Source: an uncultured bacterium
GTDB lineage: Bacteria; Bacteroidota; Bacteroidia; CAILMK01
Assembly: GCA_903835275.1 (NCBI GenBank)
Contig: CAILMK010000232.1
Location: 1 to 8,928, forward strand
Direction of reading: 5' to 3'
Length of the DNA: 8,928 bases
In this document: piece by piece, positions 1 through 5,567 of the stretch
How positions within the stretch are numbered: position 1 is the first letter of the stretch
Layout: the number at the start of each line of letters is the position of its first letter
Program-made: the position numbers and the translations under genes
The notes under the pieces: generated by a model
The model's input: the letters and a program-made list of their open reading frames with translations, nothing else
Databases searched by the model: none
Told to the model about the DNA's origin: nothing

Positions 1-110
1 ATTTGATCCCAATTATTGAAGATTTTTTTTCATGAAAACCAATATTTCAACTTAACGTATTGATTAATCAAGAATTACCTCTCAATATTTTTTTCAAAAA
101 AGGGAAGGGA

Positions 111-137
111 CAAATATATGGATAATTGCTTTTACAA
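111..137 (-). promoter_or_regulatory. possible leftward Bacteroidota promoter
   Basis: Read on the minus strand, 118-111 is TATATTTG, a full match to the Bacteroidota -7 consensus TAnnTTTG, and a TTG at 137-135 lies 16 bases upstream of it, slightly short of the usual -33 spacing. It would fire leftward, away from the GGGP synthase gene. The only ATG downstream within the window (minus strand, 33-31) opens a frame that stops after six codons, so any gene it drives begins beyond the left edge. The surrounding DNA is AT-rich and chance matches are likely. Confidence 0.25.
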
Positions 138-175
138 TATCGGTTTTTCCAACTTCAAAGAGTCCTAAAATTCAG

Positions 176-183
176 TATCTTTG
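176..183 (+). promoter_or_regulatory. -7 promoter box of the GGGP synthase gene
   Basis: TATCTTTG matches the Bacteroidota -7 consensus TAnnTTTG exactly and ends 37 bases before the ATG at 221, giving a predicted 5' leader of roughly 30 nt. No clear TTG -33 element is seen 17-23 bases upstream, so the box rests on the -7 match and its position. Confidence 0.5.
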
Positions 184-220
184 CCATAACCGAAAAATCT
201 TTGCCCTTATATAGCACGGC

Positions 221-967
221 ATGACGAATAAAGTTTACGAACAAATAAATGCGCAGTCAGGGGCAGGCAAAAAGCAATTCAGCCTTCTTATTGATCCGGA
301 TAAGTATTCAGCAAGTCAATTAGCTGAATGCGTGGCTTTGGCCAATAGGGCAGGAGTGGATTATATATTCATTGGTGGTAGCCTCCTTACGGAGAACACC
401 ATGAAAAGCTGTGTAAAGTTTGTTAAGGATCATTCGGAATTACCGGTCATTTTGTTTCCAGGCAGCACCTTGCAGTTTTGCGAGGAAGCCGATGCCATGT
501 TCTTTCTATCATTGATTTCTGGAAGGAATGCAGACCTGCTCATCGGCAGGCATGTGGAAATTGCACCGCTATTGAAAAATTCTTCCGTTGAGATAATACC
601 AACCGGCTATATGCTGGTGGATGGCGGCAGGCCAACTACTGCTTCTTATATAAGTAATACCTTTCCGATTCCGGCTGATAAACCGGATATTGCCGCATGC
701 ACGGCGATGGCGGGTGAATTACTAGGATTGAAACTGATCTATATGGATTGCGGAAGCGGGGCTCAAAAGCCGCTTTCCCCTGAAATGATACGCACCGTTA
801 AAAAGAATATCAATATTCCGCTGATAGCAGGCGGCGGCATACGTACTCATGAACAAATCGAAACAGCTTTCCGCGCCGGAGCGGACATCATAGTAGTTGG
901 AAATGTGATTGAGGAAAATCCTGAATTGCTGCTTCGTTTTGGCGAGACGATTCAGAATCTTGCCTAA
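221..967 (+). CDS. geranylgeranylglyceryl/heptaprenylglyceryl phosphate synthase family protein
   Basis: A 248-residue TIM-barrel enzyme of the GGGP synthase/PcrB family. The family joins a polyprenyl diphosphate to the sn-3 hydroxyl of glycerol 1-phosphate, the first committed step of ether-lipid synthesis in archaea; homologues are known in Bacteroidota and Firmicutes. Visible landmarks, in barrel order, are LLIDPDK (22-28, Mg/diphosphate side), IGGS (51-54), FPGS (79-82), NADLLIGRH (103-111), PTGYM (127-131), YMDCGSGA (174-181), IAGGGIR (202-208) and ADIIVVGN (221-228); the last three form the glycerol-phosphate-binding loops. D176 stands where I recall many characterised members having Glu, so activity should not be assumed from homology alone. 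The length is normal and the ATG follows a -7 box at 176-183. The gene stands alone and converges on the dehydrogenase. The prenyl chain length used cannot be read from the sequence. Confidence 0.9.
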   Translation: MTNKVYEQINAQSGAGKKQFSLLIDPDKYSASQLAECVALANRAGVDYIFIGGSLLTENTMKSCVKFVKDHSELPVILFPGSTLQFCEEADAMFFLSLISGRNADLLIGRHVEIAPLLKNSSVEIIPTGYMLVDGGRPTTASYISNTFPIPADKPDIAACTAMAGELLGLKLIYMDCGSGAQKPLSPEMIRTVKKNINIPLIAGGGIRTHEQIETAFRAGADIIVVGNVIEENPELLLRFGETIQNLA

Positions 968-992
968 ATTAATTTAAGTATTTATTGAATTG

Positions 993-1012
993 CCATGGCT
1001 TTTAAGCCGTGG
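993..1012. repeat. short palindromic hairpin in the convergent intergenic gap
   Basis: CCATGGCTT (993-1001) can pair with AAGCCGTGG (1004-1012), with one G-U pair. The spacer is only two bases, so the innermost pairs must open to form a loop. It lies 26 bases after the GGGP synthase stop and is followed by no clear T-run, so it is a weak intrinsic terminator. Its GGCTTTTAAGCC core resembles short palindromes that I recall as frequent between Bacteroidota genes. Confidence 0.5.
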
Positions 1013-1030
1013 ATAAAAGATCAAATATAA

Positions 1031-1071
1031 ATGGGCTTCAGCCCAAATTTTCTGTTTGGAGTGAAGCCCAT
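1031..1071. repeat. imperfect inverted repeat, terminator or REP-like element
   Basis: ATGGGCTTCA (1031-1040) is perfectly inverted as TGAAGCCCAT (1062-1071). After a two-base mismatch the stem continues with CCAAA (1043-1047) against TTTGG (1055-1059), around a seven-base loop. The left arm is itself a mini-palindrome (GGGCTTCAGCCC, 1033-1044). AATATA occurs close to both ends (1024-1029 and 1072-1077), but the DNA is AT-rich, so this is weak evidence for a target duplication. A 12-bp perfect palindrome, TTATTCGAATAA, lies at 1086-1097 just before the dehydrogenase stop. Placed between two convergent genes, the structure could stop transcription from both sides. Confidence 0.6.
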
Positions 1072-1098
1072 AATATATTGAGCGATTATTCGAATAAA

Positions 1099-2325
1099 TT
1101 AACTCATCAGCTTCCCGAGCACCTGGTTAAAAGCAGTCTCAGTTAAACCCGTTTTATTCGGATTCACGCGATGAATTTCTTTCAATGCATTCTCAATTAC
1201 CTTTGATACATCACCGAAAATAGCTTCATCCACAAGGGTAGCATTTTTATCCATCAGATAGGCAAAGGTTCTTGCCATACCGCAATTGGCAATAAAATCA
1301 GGAAGGACCGCAAAATGTTTATCTGCATATTCGGAAATAGGACCGTAGAATATTGCCGAATCCTTGAAAGGAACATTTGCACCGCAACTGATTACTTCAA
1401 TGCCATTCATGCTCTCAAGGTTTTCTTTTGTGATCAGCCTTGATGCCGCACCGGGAATAAAAATATCTGCATTCAATCCCCATACCAGGTTATTTGCATC
1501 CTCAAAAGGAATCATATCTTTTGAAACAAGGTTGTTATAATCCTTGGTATTGAATAACTCTTTTATTTCTTCAAAACTGAAACCTTCGTCTTTTACGAGT
1601 CCTCCTGTCCTATCTATGATACCGACAATTTTCACGCCTTCCTGTGCCAGGTAAAAAGCAGCTGCGGAAGCTACATTGCCCCAGCCCTGGATGATAGCGC
1701 GTTTGCCTTGCAGGTTTGTATTATTCCAGATGCTGTAATAATGCCTTACGGCTTCACTTACTCCCCATCCGGTGATCATATCAGCTACTACGTAATTCCT
1801 GGAAAGATCCGGGGAATATTTTTCATCATCAAGGATCTTGGCAACGCCTTCATCCAGATTATGAATAATGATCTTTTTCTCAGTAGGATCCGGAGAAAAA
1901 TGCCCCATCAATACTCCTTCCTGCGGGTGGCCTAGTCCATACTTACTGGTAATTGGAATAACGTCCTTGATCTCATCAATATTCAAATCGCCGCCTGTGC
2001 CGTAATAGGTTTTAAGCAAAGGCATCACAGCCTTGTACCACCTGTCCAGCACTTCGTTTTTGCGTGGATCATTCGGATCGAAATTGATGCCGCTTTTGCC
2101 TCCGCCAATATCAGGACCGCAAACGGCAAATTTGATTTCCATGGTCTTGGCAAGGGAAAGGACTTCATTTTTATCAAGTCCTTTGCGCATGCGGGTACCT
2201 CCACCGGCAGCACCGCCGCGAAGTGAATTAATTACCAACCATCCTGTGGCACCGGTAGGCTCATCATGCCATTCAAAAACGATCTCCGGTTCGCGTTGTT
2301 CGAATTTCTTCAGTAAGTCTATCAT
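1099..2325 (-). CDS. Glu/Leu/Phe/Val dehydrogenase family amino acid dehydrogenase
   Basis: A 408-residue NAD(P)-dependent oxidative deaminase of the glutamate/leucine/phenylalanine/valine dehydrogenase superfamily, expected in the cytoplasm. Numbered from the ATG at 2325, the N-terminal substrate domain shows GGGTRM (41-46), MEIKFA with K65, and GGGKSG with the presumed catalytic K77. GGDLNIDE supplies the presumed catalytic D113. The C-terminal Rossmann domain begins near residue 180, with the dinucleotide loop GWGNVAS (214-220), an acidic residue in GIIDR (235-239), then PGAAS (291-295) and ANCGMAR (346-352). A four-codon extension to a TTG at 2337 is open, but that TTG is part of the -7 box, so the ATG is preferred. 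Residues 140-175, between the two domains, do not look like the usual leucine or glutamate enzyme linker. The substrate is therefore left open. Confidence 0.88.
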   Translation of the reverse strand: MIDLLKKFEQREPEIVFEWHDEPTGATGWLVINSLRGGAAGGGTRMRKGLDKNEVLSLAKTMEIKFAVCGPDIGGGKSGINFDPNDPRKNEVLDRWYKAVMPLLKTYYGTGGDLNIDEIKDVIPITSKYGLGHPQEGVLMGHFSPDPTEKKIIIHNLDEGVAKILDDEKYSPDLSRNYVVADMITGWGVSEAVRHYYSIWNNTNLQGKRAIIQGWGNVASAAAFYLAQEGVKIVGIIDRTGGLVKDEGFSFEEIKELFNTKDYNNLVSKDMIPFEDANNLVWGLNADIFIPGAASRLITKENLESMNGIEVISCGANVPFKDSAIFYGPISEYADKHFAVLPDFIANCGMARTFAYLMDKNATLVDEAIFGDVSKVIENALKEIHRVNPNKTGLTETAFNQVLGKLMS

Positions 2326-2334
2326 AAGAGGGTG

Positions 2335-2372
2335 CAAAGGTAGGCATTATACCCAAAAGGATAAAGTCAAAA
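2335..2372 (-). promoter_or_regulatory. promoter of the amino acid dehydrogenase gene
   Basis: On the minus strand TACCTTTG (2342-2335) matches the Bacteroidota -7 consensus, and TTTTGAC (2372-2366) can serve as the -33 element. The spacer from its TTG to the -7 box is 25 bases, slightly longer than the usual 17-23. Only nine bases separate the -7 box from the ATG at 2325, so the predicted mRNA leader is just a few bases. The promoter sits in the 73-bp gap after the OsmC gene, giving the dehydrogenase its own start site. Confidence 0.55.
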
Positions 2373-2398
2373 TTGCCTTTTTAGAATGAAAAACCTGT

Positions 2399-2812
2399 TT
2401 ATGACAAGAGTTTCGCATCCATCGTTATAGCAGCATTAAACAGCTTGGAAACAGGACAGTTTGCCTTTGCATCCGCTGCCCAAGCCTGAAACTGCTCATC
2501 AGTAGCGCCGGGAACCTTAGCAGTTACATCAAGATGAATCGCATTGATGCTTCCATCTTCCAGCGTAACAGTTGCTTTTGTATCTATGGATTCAGGAGTG
2601 GATCCTGCTGCACCGATAGTGAAGCTGAGTTTCATAGTGAAGCAGCCTGCATGTGCTGCACCGATCAGCTCTTCAGGATTTGTCCCGATGCCTTCTTCAA
2701 AGCGGCTGGAAAATGAATATTGTGTATTGTTAAGTGTTTTGCTTTGTGTGGTCAGTGTTCCCTTGCCTTCTTTGCCGGAACCTTCCCAATGAGCGGATGC
2801 ATTACGTTTCAT
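2399..2812 (-). CDS. OsmC-family peroxidase-like protein
   Basis: A 137-residue protein of the OsmC/Ohr superfamily, most like the OsmC branch. These cytoplasmic homodimers reduce organic hydroperoxides through a reactive cysteine thiolate that forms a disulfide with a second cysteine. The visible active-site set is complete: an Arg in SSRFEE (R37), the glutamates in NPEELIGAAHAGCF (E47/E48), the peroxidatic C57 in the same motif, and the resolving C119 in ANCPVSKLF. The length is typical for OsmC. The ATG at 2812 has a good promoter 27 bases upstream. The two nearby minus-strand genes are spaced widely enough (73 and 97 bp) that it is probably transcribed alone. The thiol partner cannot be seen here. 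Confidence 0.9.
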   Translation of the reverse strand: MKRNASAHWEGSGKEGKGTLTTQSKTLNNTQYSFSSRFEEGIGTNPEELIGAAHAGCFTMKLSFTIGAAGSTPESIDTKATVTLEDGSINAIHLDVTAKVPGATDEQFQAWAADAKANCPVSKLFNAAITMDAKLLS

Positions 2813-2839
2813 AAATATGAGTGTTTAAAAATTAGAAAA

Positions 2840-2873
2840 CAAAGTTAATGTAAAAAAGAACCGGATAGTCAAA
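2840..2873 (-). promoter_or_regulatory. promoter of the OsmC-family gene
   Basis: On the minus strand TTTGAC (2873-2868) is followed 22 bases after its TTG by TAACTTTG (2847-2840). Both elements and the spacing fit the Bacteroidota primary sigma-factor consensus TTG-N17-23-TAnnTTTG. The -7 box ends 27 bases before the ATG at 2812, giving a leader of about 20 nt. It is the most complete promoter in the window. Confidence 0.65.
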
Positions 2874-2909
2874 GAATTAATTCAATAACGCCGACTTTAT
2901 TTAGAATTA

Positions 2910-3563
2910 CTAATACCTTAAAGCTTTCATCTTCCTTTGTTCCCTGAAATAATTTCTCCAGGCCATGGGTATAGAAACAATCATAGCCGGAAGGAATACA
3001 GGAAAAAATCCGCTAAAGGCCTTCGCGCAGATCAAAAAAACTGCAAGAAGCATTGTAAGGAGGATCAATACATAAATCGATGCCTTCTTTTCATAAAATG
3101 ATTTGATTCGGCGAATATTTGCATGATGAACAAGATTGTAATTTTCAATTTGCCGTCTCAGGTCAGTACAAAGAATTTCAAATTGTTGTGGCCGGCAGAA
3201 ATATTTATTAGCAAAAAGTTTTAAACGAAGATCACCCTTGAAATTGATGGTTAAAATTGTGTCCTGACTGTATAGTATCCTGTAAGAAAGAAAAGTGTCA
3301 AATGGCAGGATCTGTCTCCTGTCTCCCAAATGAAATTCGATGCTATCTTCGTTTAAAAAAGCGACGCCTTGTTTCTTTAATTTTTTTCTGGTAAGCCAGA
3401 AGATCAGGAATGGTATAACAAGAGAAATAGCAAGAGCCGGAATAAACCAAACCTTTGTATATATCGAGAATAATTCTAATGTCCCGACGATAAGAACGAT
3501 GCAGCCAAATATTAATACAGTAGCAAAATCCTGGTTGGTATATTCAAAGCGATATTCTTTCAT
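2910..3563 (-). CDS. uncharacterised four-helix inner membrane protein
   Basis: I do not recognise this 217-residue protein as a named family. Hydrophobic stretches at about 13-35, 38-58, 162-182 and 185-203 predict four membrane helices in two hairpins. They flank a soluble segment (about 60-160) that is rich in beta-prone stretches and ends in an amphipathic helix. This arrangement is loosely like YcxB-type proteins, where a small PH-like domain follows a helix pair, but I cannot confirm it. The C-terminus is strongly basic (FREQRKMKALRY), suggesting a cytoplasmic end. The ATG lies 23 bases after the nucleotidyltransferase stop with no promoter box between, so it is probably the last gene of that operon. 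No catalytic motif is visible. Confidence 0.7.
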   Translation of the reverse strand: MKEYRFEYTNQDFATVLIFGCIVLIVGTLELFSIYTKVWFIPALAISLVIPFLIFWLTRKKLKKQGVAFLNEDSIEFHLGDRRQILPFDTFLSYRILYSQDTILTINFKGDLRLKLFANKYFCRPQQFEILCTDLRRQIENYNLVHHANIRRIKSFYEKKASIYVLILLTMLLAVFLICAKAFSGFFPVFLPAMIVSIPMAWRNYFREQRKMKALRY

Positions 3564-3586
3564 AGATGGGGTTTTGTTAAAATATT

Positions 3587-4066
3587 TTATTGGTGGGATT
3601 TTGCAAGTATTTCCTTTAAATGAATTGCGTCATCGTTATGTTTGGCCCTTTTGCTTTTTTCTTTTTCTTCAATAAGATTGATAATATGCAAAACTTTGAC
3701 GATTGTATTTCCATCAATTTTCCAGTCTTTACTGATAGAATAGCATTCGTTGAATTTTTCCTGTTTAAAGAATTGCAAAGCTGCCATAAGGTCAATATAT
3801 ATGCCACGGGATAATAATACTTCAGCAAAACCAGCGATTAAAGGATGCGTTAAAAACATTTCCGCACCATCTATACCCAAATCTTTAAAAGTATTCACAA
3901 GGCTGTTCCTGTTTTCCTTAGTATCCTCAAGCCAAAGATCAACATCCCCTGTGGTTCGGCTATAACCATAATGGTTCACTGCAAGGCCACCAACTAAAAT
4001 ATAGCGAACATTGTTTTTCGATAGCAACTTGAAAAGTTCAAGGACCTCATCTTCTAAAACATTCAT
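3587..4066 (-). CDS. minimal nucleotidyltransferase (MNT/AbiEii-like, DUF6036-type)
   Basis: A 159-residue stand-alone nucleotidyltransferase of the DNA polymerase beta fold. The signature is intact: GG at 26-27 in YILVGGLAV, then GDVDLW with metal-binding D41 and D43, and a third acidic residue D92 in IYIDLM. The C-terminal block LIEEKEKSKRAKHNDDAIHL resembles the LI..K....R.KD..D...L signature of the AbiEii/MNT group. Members transfer NMP to proteins or tRNA, and several act as toxins or antitoxins; the target here is unknown. Its ATG overlaps the stop of the 66-residue gene (ATGA, 4 bp), implying translational coupling, and the membrane protein follows after 23 bp. The best family guess is DUF6036, from memory only. 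All catalytic residues are present, so it is probably active. Confidence 0.8.
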   Translation of the reverse strand: MNVLEDEVLELFKLLSKNNVRYILVGGLAVNHYGYSRTTGDVDLWLEDTKENRNSLVNTFKDLGIDGAEMFLTHPLIAGFAEVLLSRGIYIDLMAALQFFKQEKFNECYSISKDWKIDGNTIVKVLHIINLIEEKEKSKRAKHNDDAIHLKEILAKSHQ

Positions 4067-4263
4067 ATTCCTTTTTTTCTTAAAACAATTCCTTTTCCCT
4101 GAGGCTCTTTTATAGGACCTTTTTTAAATGCCAAAGAAAGCGCCATGAGTTCAAATGCCAGATGCATACGCTCGTTTGGTGTCATGGACAGGATTCTATC
4201 AAGCCTTTCAGCGTCAATTTGCTCACGAGTAGTTCCGGGCGGATAAAATTTAAGAGTTGCCAT
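4063..4263 (-). CDS. small helical protein paired with the nucleotidyltransferase
   Basis: A 66-residue protein with no recognised catalytic motif. After a short N-terminal strand-like stretch (ATLKFYPPG) come charged helices (11-28 and about 29-47). The second carries the segment TPNERMHLAFELMALSLAF, similar to the 'TPEER...AFEL..LA' core that I recall in small genes preceding nucleotidyltransferases in other bacteria. The tail is very basic and glycine-rich (KGPIKEPQGKGIVLRKKGI) and looks disordered. The stop codon overlaps the next ATG by four bases, so both proteins are likely made in fixed ratio and may bind each other. An antitoxin or adaptor role is an inference from layout only. The -7 box ends nine bases before the ATG. 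Confidence 0.72.
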   Translation of the reverse strand: MATLKFYPPGTTREQIDAERLDRILSMTPNERMHLAFELMALSLAFKKGPIKEPQGKGIVLRKKGI

Positions 4264-4272
4264 TGTTTATGA

Positions 4273-4280
4273 CAAATTTA
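4273..4280 (-). promoter_or_regulatory. -7 promoter box of the small protein/nucleotidyltransferase operon
   Basis: TAAATTTG on the minus strand (4280-4273) matches TAnnTTTG exactly. It ends nine bases before the ATG at 4263, so the mRNA leader would be only a few bases. No good TTG -33 element is found at the usual distance; the nearest candidate, TTTTG at 4314-4310, is 29 bases away. This may mean a weak or activator-dependent promoter. Confidence 0.42.
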
Positions 4281-4367
4281 CTGAAAAATTGAGAATTAAT
4301 TGGAGATTACAAAACGCAGGCTAAATTTATGATTAGGTCAAATATTATTTACCGGAATTGAGTTGTT

Positions 4368-4401
4368 CCCCTCTCCATGTGGAGAGGGGCTAGGGGAGAG
4401 G
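4368..4401. repeat. GC-rich palindromic REP-like element
   Basis: CCCCTCTCC (4368-4376) and GGAGAGGGG (4381-4389) form a perfect nine-base-pair stem with loop ATGT. A third copy, GGAGAGG (4395-4401), can pair alternatively with CCTCTCC (4370-4376), so two exclusive hairpins are possible. The unit contrasts sharply with the AT-rich flanks. It resembles a short palindrome that I recall as dispersed in many Bacteroidota genomes. It lies just after the serine hydrolase stop; with no T-run on either side it is not a typical intrinsic terminator, though it could stabilise or end that mRNA. Confidence 0.65.
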
Positions 4402-4405
4402 TCAA

Positions 4406-5461
4406 TTATTTCACCGCCGGAATAATATAATCATAATACAACTGCCTTGGCTTGTACAAGTCTGCCTTGGGATGATTGGAGTCGACAACAATGACAGCAA
4501 CAATGCCAAGTGCTGGAGTTACAGCCAGCAATTGCCCGCCGGTGCCAAGGGCGTAAAATGTTTCATAGGGAGATGCCTTTCCTACCCACCATAGCAGACC
4601 ATAGGCATCATATCCGGGGAAACCTCCGATATTTTGCTGTGTAGTGGAGGAACAGTAATATTCTTCAGTTAAGATTTGTTTTCCGTCCCATTTCCCTTTC
4701 ATCATCATAAGGTACCCAAGCTTTGCAAGGTCACGCGCAGTAAGGTACAATCCTTCACTCCCGAGAAAATAGCCTGAATTATCCTGTTCCCATCTGTATT
4801 TTTCAATTCCCAGCGGACGGAACAAATGACTTTCCGCATACTCATTCAATGGTTTTTTGATGGTGTTTTGGAGTAGCATGGAGACTGCATGTGCATTGGC
4901 ACCATCATATTTGAAAGTGCTTCCGGGAGCATTACTCGGAGGGCAGGCAAATATCTGGTCCATTTCCTCATAACGGCGCATGGCAATGGCAGTACCGGGC
5001 TTATACCAGCTAAGGCCCGATGTCATGGTCATTAAATGCGCAAGCGTTATTTCCCTGCAATTTTCATTGATACCGGTTGTAACATTGGATGGCATAAGTG
5101 TGCAGACGTGTTCGCTCAGGCTATCAAGGTCATTCCGTTTCAAGGCAATACCCGTAAGCATACTTACAACACTTTTGGTAATGGACCATACATTGTAGAT
5201 GCTATCGGCACTGAATCCGGAATAATACTTTTCATAAACAATCTTTCCATTCCTGGTAATAAGAATTCCTTTTACCGAAGGCTGGTTATTGATGATGTCC
5301 GAATCTGCCTTTGCAAGCATCAAGGTATCAATGGATTCCTTTAGCGGATTTATTGTTAACCAACCTTTTGTGGGGTATATTACCTTACGAACTTTTTTAT
5401 CAGGAGCACCCATCAGGGAAAATGGTATGATAAAGCTCAATAGGAGGTAAAGACGCATCAT
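4406..5461 (-). CDS. serine hydrolase, beta-lactamase class C-like fold
   Basis: A 351-residue exported serine hydrolase of the class C beta-lactamase/penicillin-binding-protein/esterase superfamily. The N-terminus (about 1-19, a hydrophobic run ending in SLMGA) is a likely Sec signal peptide. The nucleophile motif SxxK is SITK (93-96); the second motif is the Tyr of FKYDGAN (Y185); the third, KTG-like, motif is GTGGQ (306-310). LTARDLAKLGYLMM (240-253) is typical of the family. The disposition suits a D-alanyl or ester hydrolase or a peptidase, and beta-lactam resistance should not be inferred. Two ATGs stand in tandem (5461 and 5458) and either may be used. A 7/8 match to the -7 box, TCTCTTTG (5482-5475), is upstream. 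The gene is divergent from the T9SS protein and its substrate is unknown. Confidence 0.87.
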   Translation of the reverse strand: MMRLYLLLSFIIPFSLMGAPDKKVRKVIYPTKGWLTINPLKESIDTLMLAKADSDIINNQPSVKGILITRNGKIVYEKYYSGFSADSIYNVWSITKSVVSMLTGIALKRNDLDSLSEHVCTLMPSNVTTGINENCREITLAHLMTMTSGLSWYKPGTAIAMRRYEEMDQIFACPPSNAPGSTFKYDGANAHAVSMLLQNTIKKPLNEYAESHLFRPLGIEKYRWEQDNSGYFLGSEGLYLTARDLAKLGYLMMMKGKWDGKQILTEEYYCSSTTQQNIGGFPGYDAYGLLWWVGKASPYETFYALGTGGQLLAVTPALGIVAVIVVDSNHPKADLYKPRQLYYDYIIPAVK

Positions 5462-5567
5462 TTGTAGTTATAGTCAAAGAGAGATAGACAAGATTGCAGG
5501 GAAAAATGTTTCACTTGGACATGGATTTGTTGAATAATTCTTCGCAAATTCGCATAATTAAAACATT

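Noticed and set aside
2326..2337. Upstream TTG start adding four codons to the dehydrogenase
   Set aside because: The TTG is the last three bases of the -7 promoter box, so it would lie upstream of transcription; the ATG at 2325 is a normal start.
2353..2371. Sigma70-like TTGACT and TATAAT in front of the dehydrogenase
   Set aside because: The two hexamers are only 13 bases apart, too close for a sigma70 promoter, and Bacteroidota use the TAnnTTTG type, which is present downstream.
2033..2389. 118-codon plus-strand open frame opposite the dehydrogenase N-terminus
   Set aside because: It is antisense to a strongly conserved gene, its translation has a shadow-like composition rich in Ser, Pro and Arg, and it has no recognisable domain.
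3340..3675. 111-codon plus-strand open frame across the membrane protein and nucleotidyltransferase junction
   Set aside because: It runs antisense to two supported genes, with no promoter box and no recognisable motif.
4368..4401. Reading the GC-rich palindrome as the start of a CRISPR array
   Set aside because: There is no repeated direct unit with regular spacers, only one inverted cluster, and no cas gene.
4406..5461. Calling the serine hydrolase a beta-lactamase resistance gene
   Set aside because: Only the general SxxK/Tyr/GTG fold motifs are seen; this superfamily is mostly peptidases and esterases, and nothing in the context indicates resistance.
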